From the NCBI GenBank assembly GCA_900763885.1, contig CAAFLY010000164.1, forward strand, positions 1-6,050: a stretch of 6,050 bases of DNA, given 5' to 3'. This DNA is from Clostridia bacterium (GTDB taxonomy: Bacteria > Bacillota > Clostridia > Oscillospirales > CAG-272). This document shows positions 1 to 4,742 of the stretch, piece by piece; positions within the stretch are counted from its first letter, which is position 1, and each line of letters opens with the position of its first letter. Under the pieces are notes generated by a model. It was given only the letters and a program-made list of their open reading frames with translations. It did not search any database and had not been told where the DNA came from. The position numbers and the translations under genes are program-made.

Positions 1-69
1 ACGTACGACGTGGTATTCAAACACTGGTGAAGCCAGAAGAATCAATCAAAACCCAACGTCGTTACCTTA
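1..69 (-). repeat. Outer end of a partial element copy (copy 1), truncated by the window edge
   Basis: Read on the minus strand from 69 leftwards, this matches the outer ends of the three other element arms in the window. It starts TAAGGTAAC, then has a CTGG-cttca-CCAG hairpin (24-36 on the plus strand), then GAATACCAC and a short ACGT-cgt-ACGT hairpin (1-11). It is closest to the arm starting at 3697, with which it shares TTCTGGCTTCACCAG and AATACCAC. Because the outer end faces right, the body of this element lies off the left edge. It is non-coding as far as can be seen. The remainder of the copy is not visible, so its length is unknown. Confidence 0.8.
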
Positions 70-91
70 TAAAAAACAAAGGAAATCAGCA

Positions 92-198
92 GACCGCAAG
101 TCATAAGTAGCCTGTACTGCAATGTACGTTCACGCCGCGCGGGTCGGTACTCCGTACCTGCCACGCGGAAATACGCCGACTGCAAGTCAAAATAGTAG
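92..198. repeat. Short direct repeats flanking a strong hairpin
   Basis: Two near-identical stretches, 92-110 and 178-198, share the pattern GACYGCAAGTCA followed by an AT-rich tail ending in TAG. Between them lies a 34-base hairpin at 135-168: CCGCG pairs with CGCGG at its base and GGTAC-tcc-GTACC at its tip, with a short GGT/GCC stem between. No T-run follows the hairpin on either strand, so it is not an ordinary intrinsic terminator. It sits between the end of the left-edge element and the end of the galactokinase operon. Its function is unknown; it could be a transcript 3' stabiliser or a small repeat. Confidence 0.5.
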
Positions 199-201
199 GG
201 C

Positions 202-219
202 GACGGGACAGGTCCCGTC
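202..219 (-). terminator. Possible weak terminator hairpin after the membrane protein gene
   Basis: Directly after the TGA stop of the minus-strand membrane protein gene, the transcript can form GACGGGAC-ct-GTCCCGTC, an 8-bp perfect stem (loop effectively 4 bases if the last pair opens). The following sequence is GCCCTACTATTTTGACTT, so the U-rich tract is displaced and interrupted. Position fits the end of the galactokinase operon, but the poor U-tract makes intrinsic termination uncertain. It may act with the larger hairpin further downstream at 135-168. Confidence 0.4.
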
Positions 220-597
220 TCAGAATACCCATAGCTCCACGTAGGAAAAAGCAATCACCAAGAGCAAAGGAAACAGCACGTAGAGAAGCCGCCTCGCCTT
301 CTCCTTCGTCTTGGCAAGACGCACAAGATACGCCTGCCGACGCGCGGGATCCCACGATTCCGGGAGCGCGTCCGGCGGGGGCAGCTCCTTCTGCAGCGTG
401 AAGCCGTTCCATACGTAATAGAGAATCGCCAGCGCCGCCGCGGCGGTGAAGTAAACACTCACCCCCACGTAGTAGAGCAGCGGACTGTTCTGTACCTCCG
501 CACCCTTGATGATCAGCCGCAGCAGACCGAACAGCAGGAGAAAGTTGAGGACAAGATACCCCACCTTTTTCCAGAAGCCGGAGAGATTTTTCTTCAT
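220..597 (-). CDS. Small three-helix integral membrane protein of unknown function
   Basis: Encodes 125 residues. The lysine-rich N terminus (MKKNLSGFWKK) is followed by three hydrophobic stretches at about residues 12-32, 40-64 and 103-124. A basic, helical, probably cytoplasmic loop (about 65-102, rich in Arg and Lys) lies between the second and third. The positive N terminus predicts N-in topology. I recognise no family or catalytic motif. The ATG lies 4 bases after the galactokinase TAA and has no good Shine-Dalgarno of its own, only a GGAT upstream inside the galactokinase end. That spacing suggests translation coupled to galactokinase in one transcript. A sugar-related role is conceivable from the pairing alone, but nothing in the protein supports it. 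The gene is real by its clean membrane-protein composition and tight linkage. Confidence 0.78.
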   Translation of the reverse strand: MKKNLSGFWKKVGYLVLNFLLLFGLLRLIIKGAEVQNSPLLYYVGVSVYFTAAAALAILYYVWNGFTLQKELPPPDALPESWDPARRQAYLVRLAKTKEKARRLLYVLFPLLLVIAFSYVELWVF

Positions 598-601
598 TTC
601 G

Positions 602-1891
602 TTATAGGATCCGGCACGCGCCGCTCGGACGGACGGAGAGAATGTGGCACGCGCCCTCCCCGAATACGGCGTTCATCTTTTCCGCGTATGCCGCCGTATC
701 GTCCAACGGGACAAACGCCTGGATCGTGCCCGCAAAGCCGCCGCCGTGGACGCGCGATACCGCTCCGGTGCCCGCCAGGAAATCCTCCGTCAGGCAGAGC
801 GCCAGAGACAGCCCCTGCTCCGCGATATTCTTGTTCGTGTAGACGTTCTGGAGGTACTTGAAGCTCGAATTGCCGCTGGCCGTCACCCCCGCCTTGAACG
901 CCTCGATGTCGCCCGCGCGGAGTGCCTCGACCTGCGCCGCCACCCGCCGGTTTTCACCGAAGAAATGGAGCGCGCGCAGGATCGCACGGTCGCCCACCTC
1001 TTCCCGGAGCCGGACGATGTTCGCGAGCACCGCCTCCTCCGTGGTCTCCCGCAGCACGGACACGCCCAGAGCGCGCGCCACCGCCTTCATTTCGGCAGGG
1101 ACGGAGGCGTAATCCTCGTTCAGATCCGCGTGGTTGCCGCCCGTGTTGACGATGCAGAGCGAATAGCCCGCCGCGGTCAGGTCAAAGTCCATCTTTTCGA
1201 TGACGGGAGACGTCGGATCGGCGAAATCGATGGTGATGAAGCCGCCGACGGCGCACGCGGTCTGGTCCATGAGTCCGCACGGCTTGCCGAAATAGACGTT
1301 CTCGGCAAACTGCGCCATCTTCGCGATCTCCACGTTGGACACACGGCCGTCGTTGTAGAGGTGGTTTAGGATGTTGCCGATCATGACCTCAAACGCCGCG
1401 GAAGAGGACACGCCGGAGCCCTTGAGGACGTTGGAGGTGGTGTACGCCCGGAAGCCGCCGACCTTGTAGCCCGCCTTGCAGAACGCCTTCTGCATCCCGG
1501 CGATGATGGCGGCGGAGGTGAAGAAGCGATCGGGGTCGGGCGCGTCGATGGCGGCGGGGGAGACAATATCCTCCGGGAAGCCCGCGGACTTTACGGACAC
1601 CACACCGTCGTCGGTGGGACGCGCAAAGGCCAGAATGTCCAGATTGACGCTGGCGGCGATGACCCGGCCGTGGTTGTGGTCGGTGTGGTTGCCGGAGATC
1701 TCGCTCCGACCGCCGACGGAATAGAGGGAGATCTCCCCCTCGGTGCCGTACAGCTCCCCGAAAGCGGCAAGGGCGGCGGCATAGCGCTCCCTCTCGGCGG
1801 GGATCCGCTCCTCCGGCACGGCAAGACCGGTACGCAGAGCCGCGTCGATCCCCCCGGCGGAGATGGTATTGCGTAGGATTTCGTATGTCAT
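602..1891 (-). CDS. galK: Galactokinase (GHMP kinase family), clostridial long form
   Basis: Predicted cytoplasmic enzyme that phosphorylates galactose with ATP to galactose-1-phosphate, the first committed step of the Leloir pathway. It has 429 residues, somewhat longer than the roughly 380-residue enterobacterial enzyme because of about 50 extra N-terminal residues. The galactokinase signature is at residues 60-75 (GGRSEISGNHTDHNHG). The GHMP ATP-binding loop is at 156-167 (LKGSGVSSSAAF). The catalytic Asp is probably D209 in CGLMDQ, and the third GHMP motif is HGGGFAGT at 382-389. In the signature the usual GEHTDY reads GNHTDH, so the sugar-contacting Glu is Asn; I recall this variant from clostridial enzymes. 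The start at 1891 is chosen over an upstream in-frame ATG at 1942. It has a strong GGAGAG site at good spacing, and the likely promoter lies inside the 17-residue extension. No galT, galE or galactose transporter is visible nearby. A related GHMP kinase with another sugar substrate is possible. Confidence 0.93.
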   Translation of the reverse strand: MTYEILRNTISAGGIDAALRTGLAVPEERIPAERERYAAALAAFGELYGTEGEISLYSVGGRSEISGNHTDHNHGRVIAASVNLDILAFARPTDDGVVSVKSAGFPEDIVSPAAIDAPDPDRFFTSAAIIAGMQKAFCKAGYKVGGFRAYTTSNVLKGSGVSSSAAFEVMIGNILNHLYNDGRVSNVEIAKMAQFAENVYFGKPCGLMDQTACAVGGFITIDFADPTSPVIEKMDFDLTAAGYSLCIVNTGGNHADLNEDYASVPAEMKAVARALGVSVLRETTEEAVLANIVRLREEVGDRAILRALHFFGENRRVAAQVEALRAGDIEAFKAGVTASGNSSFKYLQNVYTNKNIAEQGLSLALCLTEDFLAGTGAVSRVHGGGFAGTIQAFVPLDDTAAYAEKMNAVFGEGACHILSVRPSGACRIL

Positions 1892-1900
1892 AAAAAAGGC

Positions 1901-1908
1901 TCTCCTTC
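1901..1908 (-). promoter_or_regulatory. Ribosome binding site that fixes the galactokinase start
   Basis: On the minus strand GAAGGAGA lies 9 bases before the ATG at 1891. This near-perfect Shine-Dalgarno supports the MTYEIL start. The alternative ATG at 1942 has no such site and would lie upstream of the likely transcription start. Confidence 0.85.
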
Positions 1909-1932
1909 TAAAGACAGAAATATGCAAGATAT

Positions 1933-1941
1933 AGTATAGCA
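1933..1941 (-). promoter_or_regulatory. Extended -10 promoter for the galactokinase operon
   Basis: The minus strand reads TGCTATACT, an extended -10 (TGn plus TATACT, one mismatch from TATAAT). No convincing -35 is found 16-18 bases upstream, as is usual for extended -10 promoters. The predicted start near 1926 gives a leader of about 35 bases before the ATG at 1891. Confidence 0.6.
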
Positions 1942-1996
1942 TATTTCCGCCGGATTTGGTAGAGATAGCGGGAAAAATTTATAGAAAGTTCACGCA

Positions 1997-2048
1997 AACG
2001 GCGGTATACGGCACTGCCGCAGGATACCCTCTCCGACTGCCCGCCGTT
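1997..2048. other. Nested inverted repeat upstream of the galactokinase promoter
   Basis: AACGGCGG (1997-2004) is the reverse complement of CCGCCGTT (2041-2048). Inside, GGTAT (2003-2007) can pair with ATACC (2024-2028) around a small CGGC-act-GCCG stem. It lies between the lipoprotein terminator and the galactokinase promoter, about 70-120 bases upstream of the predicted start. It could be an upstream regulator site or terminator read-through structure; no known operator is recognised. Confidence 0.35.
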
Positions 2049-2057
2049 CCCGCCGCC

Positions 2058-2088
2058 AAAAAAACCGGGACCCCCAATGGATCCCGGT
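2058..2088 (-). terminator. Rho-independent terminator of the lipoprotein gene
   Basis: On the minus strand ACCGGGA pairs perfectly with TCCCGGT (2082-2088 with 2064-2070). The stem extends past one mismatch by two G-C pairs around a 5-base loop (2074-2078), and seven T residues follow (2058-2064). It begins 9 bases after the lipoprotein TAA. This is a textbook intrinsic terminator and shows that the lipoprotein and galactokinase genes are separate transcription units although on the same strand. Confidence 0.9.
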
Positions 2089-2096
2089 CTGTGTGG

Positions 2097-2855
2097 TTAT
2101 TCCGCCCGCTCACGCTGTGCCGCCGCCTGCGCTTTCCCCAGCTCGTCTATATACTGTGACGAGCCGATCTCGTCCGCCCTGCCGGTACGGCTTGCGATCT
2201 GCGCCTCCACCGCAGCGATCAGCTCCTCCGGTGTGCGGGAATCCGTCAGCGCGTCCATACCATAGCGGACTGTATTGCCGTCTATTTCGTATAGATAGCT
2301 GTATCCGTCCTCCGCGTATACCCCCTCGCTTGCAAGGTATTCGTCACTCATATATATCAGGTACCGTTTGCCGACCTCAATCGGAATCGCGTCCCATGTG
2401 GAGGATACGATATAATCGTTGTCACCGTAGTCGCCCTGCAGGATTCCGAGCTTCTGGGCGCGCGGCATATCCCGGATGATTGCGGCGGCGTCGGCGGCTT
2501 TTGCGATCCCCTCCCCGGAGGTCATATGGATTTGATCCCCGATCGTGAGCCGTCCGTTTGTGTCCATGAGGATTTCCTCCACGGTGACGGAATAGGTGAA
2601 GTTCCATAACCCGATGTCCGTGTACCGCATCGCGTCCATGGAATCGATGGTGCAGATGATGATTTGACTGGAAAGCTCCGTCACAGCTTCCGGAAAATTC
2701 ACGTCGGCAATCCGTGTAGCCATGGAGGGTGCGGTGCGATACCCGAAGGTTTCCACGATGCTGCGCTGCGGTTCGGACGGCGTGGTCCGGCAGGCGGCAA
2801 GGGACAGCGGCAAGCAGAAGAAAAGCAGAATCGCGCATATACGCTTTGTTTTCAT
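2097..2855 (-). CDS. Secreted lipoprotein of unknown function
   Basis: Encodes 252 residues. A basic N terminus (MKTKR) and a hydrophobic stretch (about 6-18) lead to the lipobox L-A-A-C with Cys22, so the mature protein should be lipid-anchored on the outer face of the membrane. The mature part begins with a short Ser/Thr/Pro linker. It then has alternating short hydrophobic strands, for example FTYSVTVEEILMD, a following GD, and VGKRYLIYMSDE, then an acidic helical tail. This strand pattern loosely resembles small extracellular beta-barrel (NTR-like) lipoproteins in which a V-x-V-E-x-(I/V)-L strand is followed by GD and later a G-x-x-Y-L-(I/V)-(Y/F) strand. That comparison is inference and no catalytic residues are seen. 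The start is supported by AAGGAGAG shortly upstream. It is a single-gene unit with its own promoter and terminator. Confidence 0.85.
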   Translation of the reverse strand: MKTKRICAILLFFCLPLSLAACRTTPSEPQRSIVETFGYRTAPSMATRIADVNFPEAVTELSSQIIICTIDSMDAMRYTDIGLWNFTYSVTVEEILMDTNGRLTIGDQIHMTSGEGIAKAADAAAIIRDMPRAQKLGILQGDYGDNDYIVSSTWDAIPIEVGKRYLIYMSDEYLASEGVYAEDGYSYLYEIDGNTVRYGMDALTDSRTPEELIAAVEAQIASRTGRADEIGSSQYIDELGKAQAAAQRERAE

Positions 2856-2893
2856 GAAGTCTCTCCTTTCCGATATGGTATATTTCTATATAT

Positions 2894-2905
2894 ACAGTAT
2901 ACTGT
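2894..2905. promoter_or_regulatory. Perfect 12-bp palindrome over the lipoprotein -10 (possible operator)
   Basis: ACAGTATACTGT is a perfect 12-base palindrome that contains the -10 hexamer of the lipoprotein promoter. A dimeric repressor bound here would block RNA polymerase. The TATA centre is expected in part from the -10 itself, so the palindrome may be partly coincidental. No regulator is encoded in the window. Confidence 0.4.
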
Positions 2906-2923
2906 GTTTTTTGCAATTGTCAA
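2896..2923 (-). promoter_or_regulatory. Sigma-A type promoter of the lipoprotein gene
   Basis: On the minus strand a consensus TTGACA (2918-2923) is followed after 16 bases by TATACT (2896-2901). Transcription is predicted to start near 2889, giving a leader of about 34 bases before the ATG at 2855. Confidence 0.85.
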
Positions 2924-3015
2924 TAGGATTCAGGAAAGAACGCCAACACTCTCAAAAGAACACTGAGAGCGATTGAAAATTTCCTTCGCACCATGCGGAA
3001 TTTACATCCGCGATC

Positions 3016-3044
3016 TGGACATTCCCACGGCGGTGTGGTATAAT
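3016..3044 (+). promoter_or_regulatory. Very strong sigma-A promoter of the 3139-3699 gene
   Basis: TGGACA (3016-3021, one mismatch to consensus) and a perfect TATAAT (3039-3044) are separated by exactly 17 bases, with an extended -10 TGG just before the hexamer. A second TATAAT at 3050-3055 lies within the start region. The predicted start is near 3051, leaving a leader of about 88 bases (3051-3138) that holds C-rich and G-rich runs but no riboswitch I can recognise. It is divergent from the lipoprotein promoter about 90 bases away. Confidence 0.88.
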
Positions 3045-3138
3045 ATCGCTATAATGGGGCGGGAAATTTTCTTTTGGCGACACCGGCTTGCCCGACAGCC
3101 CCCCACCCCAAAAACGCAATGAAATTGAGGAATTTGCG

Positions 3139-3699
3139 ATGCTGCAAAAAGTATTGAAAACGATCGTGTACGCCGTGGTGCTTCTGCTCTGCCTGCTCAT
3201 CGTGCTGCGCTGCTGTCTGAACAGCGACCGGTCCACCCTGGACGATCTGGTCAGAACGGACGCGCTGTCCGCGGTGCTGGCGGCGGATACGGAGAAGAAA
3301 ATGGCGGTGCGGGTACTCCACGAGAATGCCTCCGAGCTGTCCTCCGACGGCTATTTCTGTGCGTATGGCCTGATGTACATTCCGGAGGCGAACGAGGTGC
3401 AGCTCACGGTGCGCTACAACCGCAGCGTCTACGAATACAACAGCATCCCGGAGGACACGCCGTTTTCCTTCTATCTCTCCGTCGGCGCATCGGGGGAGAA
3501 GCTCCCCTTAACGGTAGGCGCGTCGGAATCGAAGCTCATGTACGAGTACCGGCGGCTGGTTCTGGACGGCATCGAGCTGTCCGACGACACGGTTCTGTAC
3601 TGCTGGATGGAGCTGACCCCCGGCACCTACAGCAACACGGCGATCAAATACGCGGAGCAGCCGTTTGCGGCAGACATGGTGCGCAAGCCGCAATCCTAA
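3139..3699 (+). CDS. Membrane-anchored protein with an extracytoplasmic domain, unknown function
   Basis: Encodes 186 residues. The ATG at 3139 is preferred over an upstream in-frame TTG at 3088, because TGAGGA lies 7 bases before it and the longer form would add a proline-rich, charged segment ahead of the anchor. A single hydrophobic helix (about residues 7-27, ending in RCCL) is followed by a roughly 155-residue domain of alternating strands. That domain contains VRVLHENASELSSDGYF, an EVQLTVRYN strand and a later YCWMELTPGTYSN segment. The topology suggests a signal anchor with the domain outside; I recognise no named family. The stop codon TAA uses the TA and A at the boundary of the element at 3697, so the present C terminus (...RKPQS) is set by that element. 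Removing the element predicts six more residues, YKIKNQ. The gene was probably followed directly by the 4743-5249 gene in one operon. Confidence 0.82.
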   Translation: MLQKVLKTIVYAVVLLLCLLIVLRCCLNSDRSTLDDLVRTDALSAVLAADTEKKMAVRVLHENASELSSDGYFCAYGLMYIPEANEVQLTVRYNRSVYEYNSIPEDTPFSFYLSVGASGEKLPLTVGASESKLMYEYRRLVLDGIELSDDTVLYCWMELTPGTYSNTAIKYAEQPFAADMVRKPQS

Positions 3700-4118
3700 G
3701 GAAACTGCGTTTGGCTTATGGTTTCTGTTCTGGCTTCACCAGGGGAGAATACCACATCGTATGTGTAGATTTTATTGTTGCCTTGCGGCGCACCAAAGGA
3801 CGAGGAAGAAGGACTCTGCGGAGCCCCTCTCCTCCATCCTCTGGACTCCACCTCCTCACCCCGGGGAATCCGCTGCGGCGGGGCATATCTGCTGCCGCGG
3901 TTGACAGGGATTTAGTCAGCTTGTATCCGGTGCAGATTTTTAATCCCCACTTCGACGTGATGTTTGGGTGCTTGGTGTTCGGGCTGAGGTCGCTTGCGTT
4001 TCAGAAAATCTCGTTGGGCTTTGGGCTTTCGTTTTTCATTGGTGGTGGGATAGGCTGTTCGTTCCTGCGGCTACGTGGCGTTTTGCTATGGTCTATTGTT
4101 GAATTACCGCTGACCGCG
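3697..4118 (+). repeat. Left arm of unit 1 (copy 2)
   Basis: Aligns over its whole length with the arm at 5303, and in inverted orientation with 4295-4709. From the outer end it holds a CTGG-cttca-CCAG hairpin (3730-3742), a CACAT-cgt-ATGTG hairpin (3753-3765), a nested GC-rich hairpin with TGCG loop (3798-3839), an imperfect GGACTCC/GGAATCC stem (3843-3849 with 3865-3871), and a GC-rich GCGGC/GCCGC segment near 3873-3900. A FFIGGG-like hydrophobic reading frame runs through its inner part. A long open frame (3711-4205) crosses it, but the other arms do not preserve that frame, so I do not call a gene. Confidence 0.8.
3798..3839 (+). other. Nested hairpin with TGCG loop, copy 2
   Basis: GGACTC (3811-3816), loop TGCG (3817-3820) and GAGCCC (3821-3826) form a six-position stem with one A-C mismatch. 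Outside it GAGGA (3802-3806) pairs with TCCTC (3830-3834), and GGA (3798-3800) with TCC (3837-3839). The same position in the inverted arm forms a different but perfect stem around the same loop. Confidence 0.55.
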
Positions 4119-4181
4119 CCATTGTACCCATTTCGTATAGTGCAAGCCCATTTCACCAATAATGCCGGGTGGAAGAATACA

Positions 4182-4253
4182 GTAAAACTGCGTTCGTGCG
4201 GCTGAAACTGCAAGAAAACGGGTATTCCATACAGTATAAGCTATTAACGATAC
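4182..4253. repeat. 72-bp invariant core of unit 1
   Basis: Bases 4182-4253 are identical to 5809-5880, while flanking sequence differs by many substitutions and indels. It starts GTAAAACTGCG, contains GCGGCTGAAACTGC and GTAT-tcc-ATAC, and ends TTAACGATAC. It lies at the symmetry centre of the unit (about 4203). It may be a protein-binding site, a promoter or the functional heart of the element; no long hairpin is evident in it. Confidence 0.85.
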
Positions 4254-4438
4254 CAATATCCCGTACCGTTACCCATCCAAACAATCGATCCAATCGCGGT
4301 TAGCGCAAATCCTACAAAAGACCATAGCCAAAACCCCACGTAGCCGCAGAAACAAACGATCCCTCCCCCCAATAATGAAAAACGTGCGATACACGCCCAA
4401 CAACCCGACTGAAACGCGAACGATACCAGCCCGAACAC
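4244..4438 (-). pseudogene. Possible relic of a small hydrophobic reading frame inside the right arm
   Basis: A 64-residue frame starts MFGLVSFAFQSGCWACIARF, continues through a Gly/Phe/Trp-rich hydrophobic stretch, and ends at TAA at 4244. The corresponding frames in the other arms read VFGLRSLAFQ, VFGLKSFAFQ (then stop) and VFGLVSFAFQLGCWA (then stop after LLGG), so a hydrophobic peptide is echoed but not kept open. No ribosome binding site is obvious, and an internal codon reading GTG aligns with the start. It is more likely a by-product of conserved DNA/RNA sequence, or a decayed peptide gene, than an active gene. Confidence 0.2.
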
Positions 4439-4709
4439 AGAAAGCTGAACAAAATTCGGAATTGGGGATAAGCGACTTGCACCTGAATATAGTTACCTGT
4501 ATTGGTATAAACCCGCGGCAGCAGATATGCCCCGCCGCAGCGGACACCTCCGGGGTCAGGAGAGGTGTTGGAGAGGGATAGGGGATTCGCAAATCCCCTG
4601 TCTCTTTCCAACCGCCCCCGCGAGGAATAAATAAAATCTACAAGTGCGATGCGGTATTCCGCATTGGAGAAAGCAAAACAAACCCCATAAGCAAAACGCA
4701 GATTCCTTA
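4295..4709 (-). repeat. Right arm of unit 1 (copy 3), inverted
   Basis: Read on the minus strand from 4709, it begins TAAGGAATCTGCG and follows the same module order as the plus-strand arms, but belongs to a different subtype. It has an ATGCGG-aata-CCGCAT outer hairpin (4649-4664), a perfect AGGGGATT-tgcg-AATCCCCT hairpin (4580-4599) and an ACACCTC/GAGGTGT stem (4544-4568). The outer end lies 33 bases upstream of the next gene's ATG, so that gene's transcription must start in, or pass through, this element. Confidence 0.8.
4565..4612 (-). other. Nested hairpin with TGCG loop, copy 3
   Basis: On the minus strand AGGGGATT-TGCG-AATCCCCT is a perfect 8-bp stem (4580-4599 on the plus strand). GTTGGA/TCCAAC pair outside it (4567-4572 with 4607-4612), and a GAG/CTC pairing is possible between them. 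It occupies the place of the GGACTC-TGCG-GAGCCC hairpin in copies 2 and 4, with the stem bases changed on both sides. Confidence 0.65.
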
Positions 4710-4742
4710 TAAAATAAAGAACCAATAGAAAGAAGGCCCCCC

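Larger units (their letters stand above)
3697..4709. mobile_element. Complete 1.01-kb inverted-repeat element (unit 1), apparently non-autonomous
   Basis: A gene-free unit bounded by TAAGGAAACTGCG at 3697 and its inverted counterpart CGCAGATTCCTTA ending at 4709. Two diverged arms of about 420 bases (3697-4118 and 4295-4709) face each other around a central region that holds a 72-base core identical in the second unit. Shared arm modules, in mirrored order, include TGTAGATTTTATT, GCATATCTGCTGCCGCGG, GTGTTCGGGCTG, GCGTTTCAG, and CTGCGGCTACGTGG with GCTATGGTCT. The outermost TA on both sides is consistent with a TA target duplication, as made by IS630/Tc1-mariner type transposases, though that family assignment is inference and no transposase is present. 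Caution: the right flanks here and at position 70 both continue ATAAAA, so the exact right boundary may extend a few bases further. Confidence 0.72.

Noticed and set aside
644..1369. Long plus-strand open frame of 241 residues opposite galactokinase
   Set aside because: It is very Arg-rich with few hydrophobic stretches, the usual antisense shadow of a GC-rich gene whose own frame carries all GHMP motifs.
3051..3138. Riboswitch or attenuator in the 88-base leader before the 3139 gene
   Set aside because: It has G- and C-rich runs but no convincing terminator and antiterminator pair or aptamer pattern.
3088..3138. Upstream TTG start for the membrane-anchored protein
   Set aside because: The ATG at 3139 has a good Shine-Dalgarno, and the extension would place a proline-rich charged segment before the signal anchor.
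3711..4205. Open frame of 164 residues across unit 1's left arm
   Set aside because: It starts with no credible ribosome binding site, lies in repeated hairpin-rich sequence, and the equivalent frame in copy 4 is broken by stops. Similarity of translations between arms is explained by conserved nucleotides.
3697..4709. CRISPR array, group II intron, riboswitch or IS with transposase
   Set aside because: There are no regularly spaced short repeats, no intron domain V or reverse transcriptase, no recognisable riboswitch aptamer, and no transposase frame or DDE residues.
4312..4725. Open frame of 137 residues on the minus strand across the right arm
   Set aside because: It begins outside the element, switches frame relative to the peptide echoed in other arms, and has low-complexity, GC-skewed composition over the hairpin region. 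It is probably spurious.
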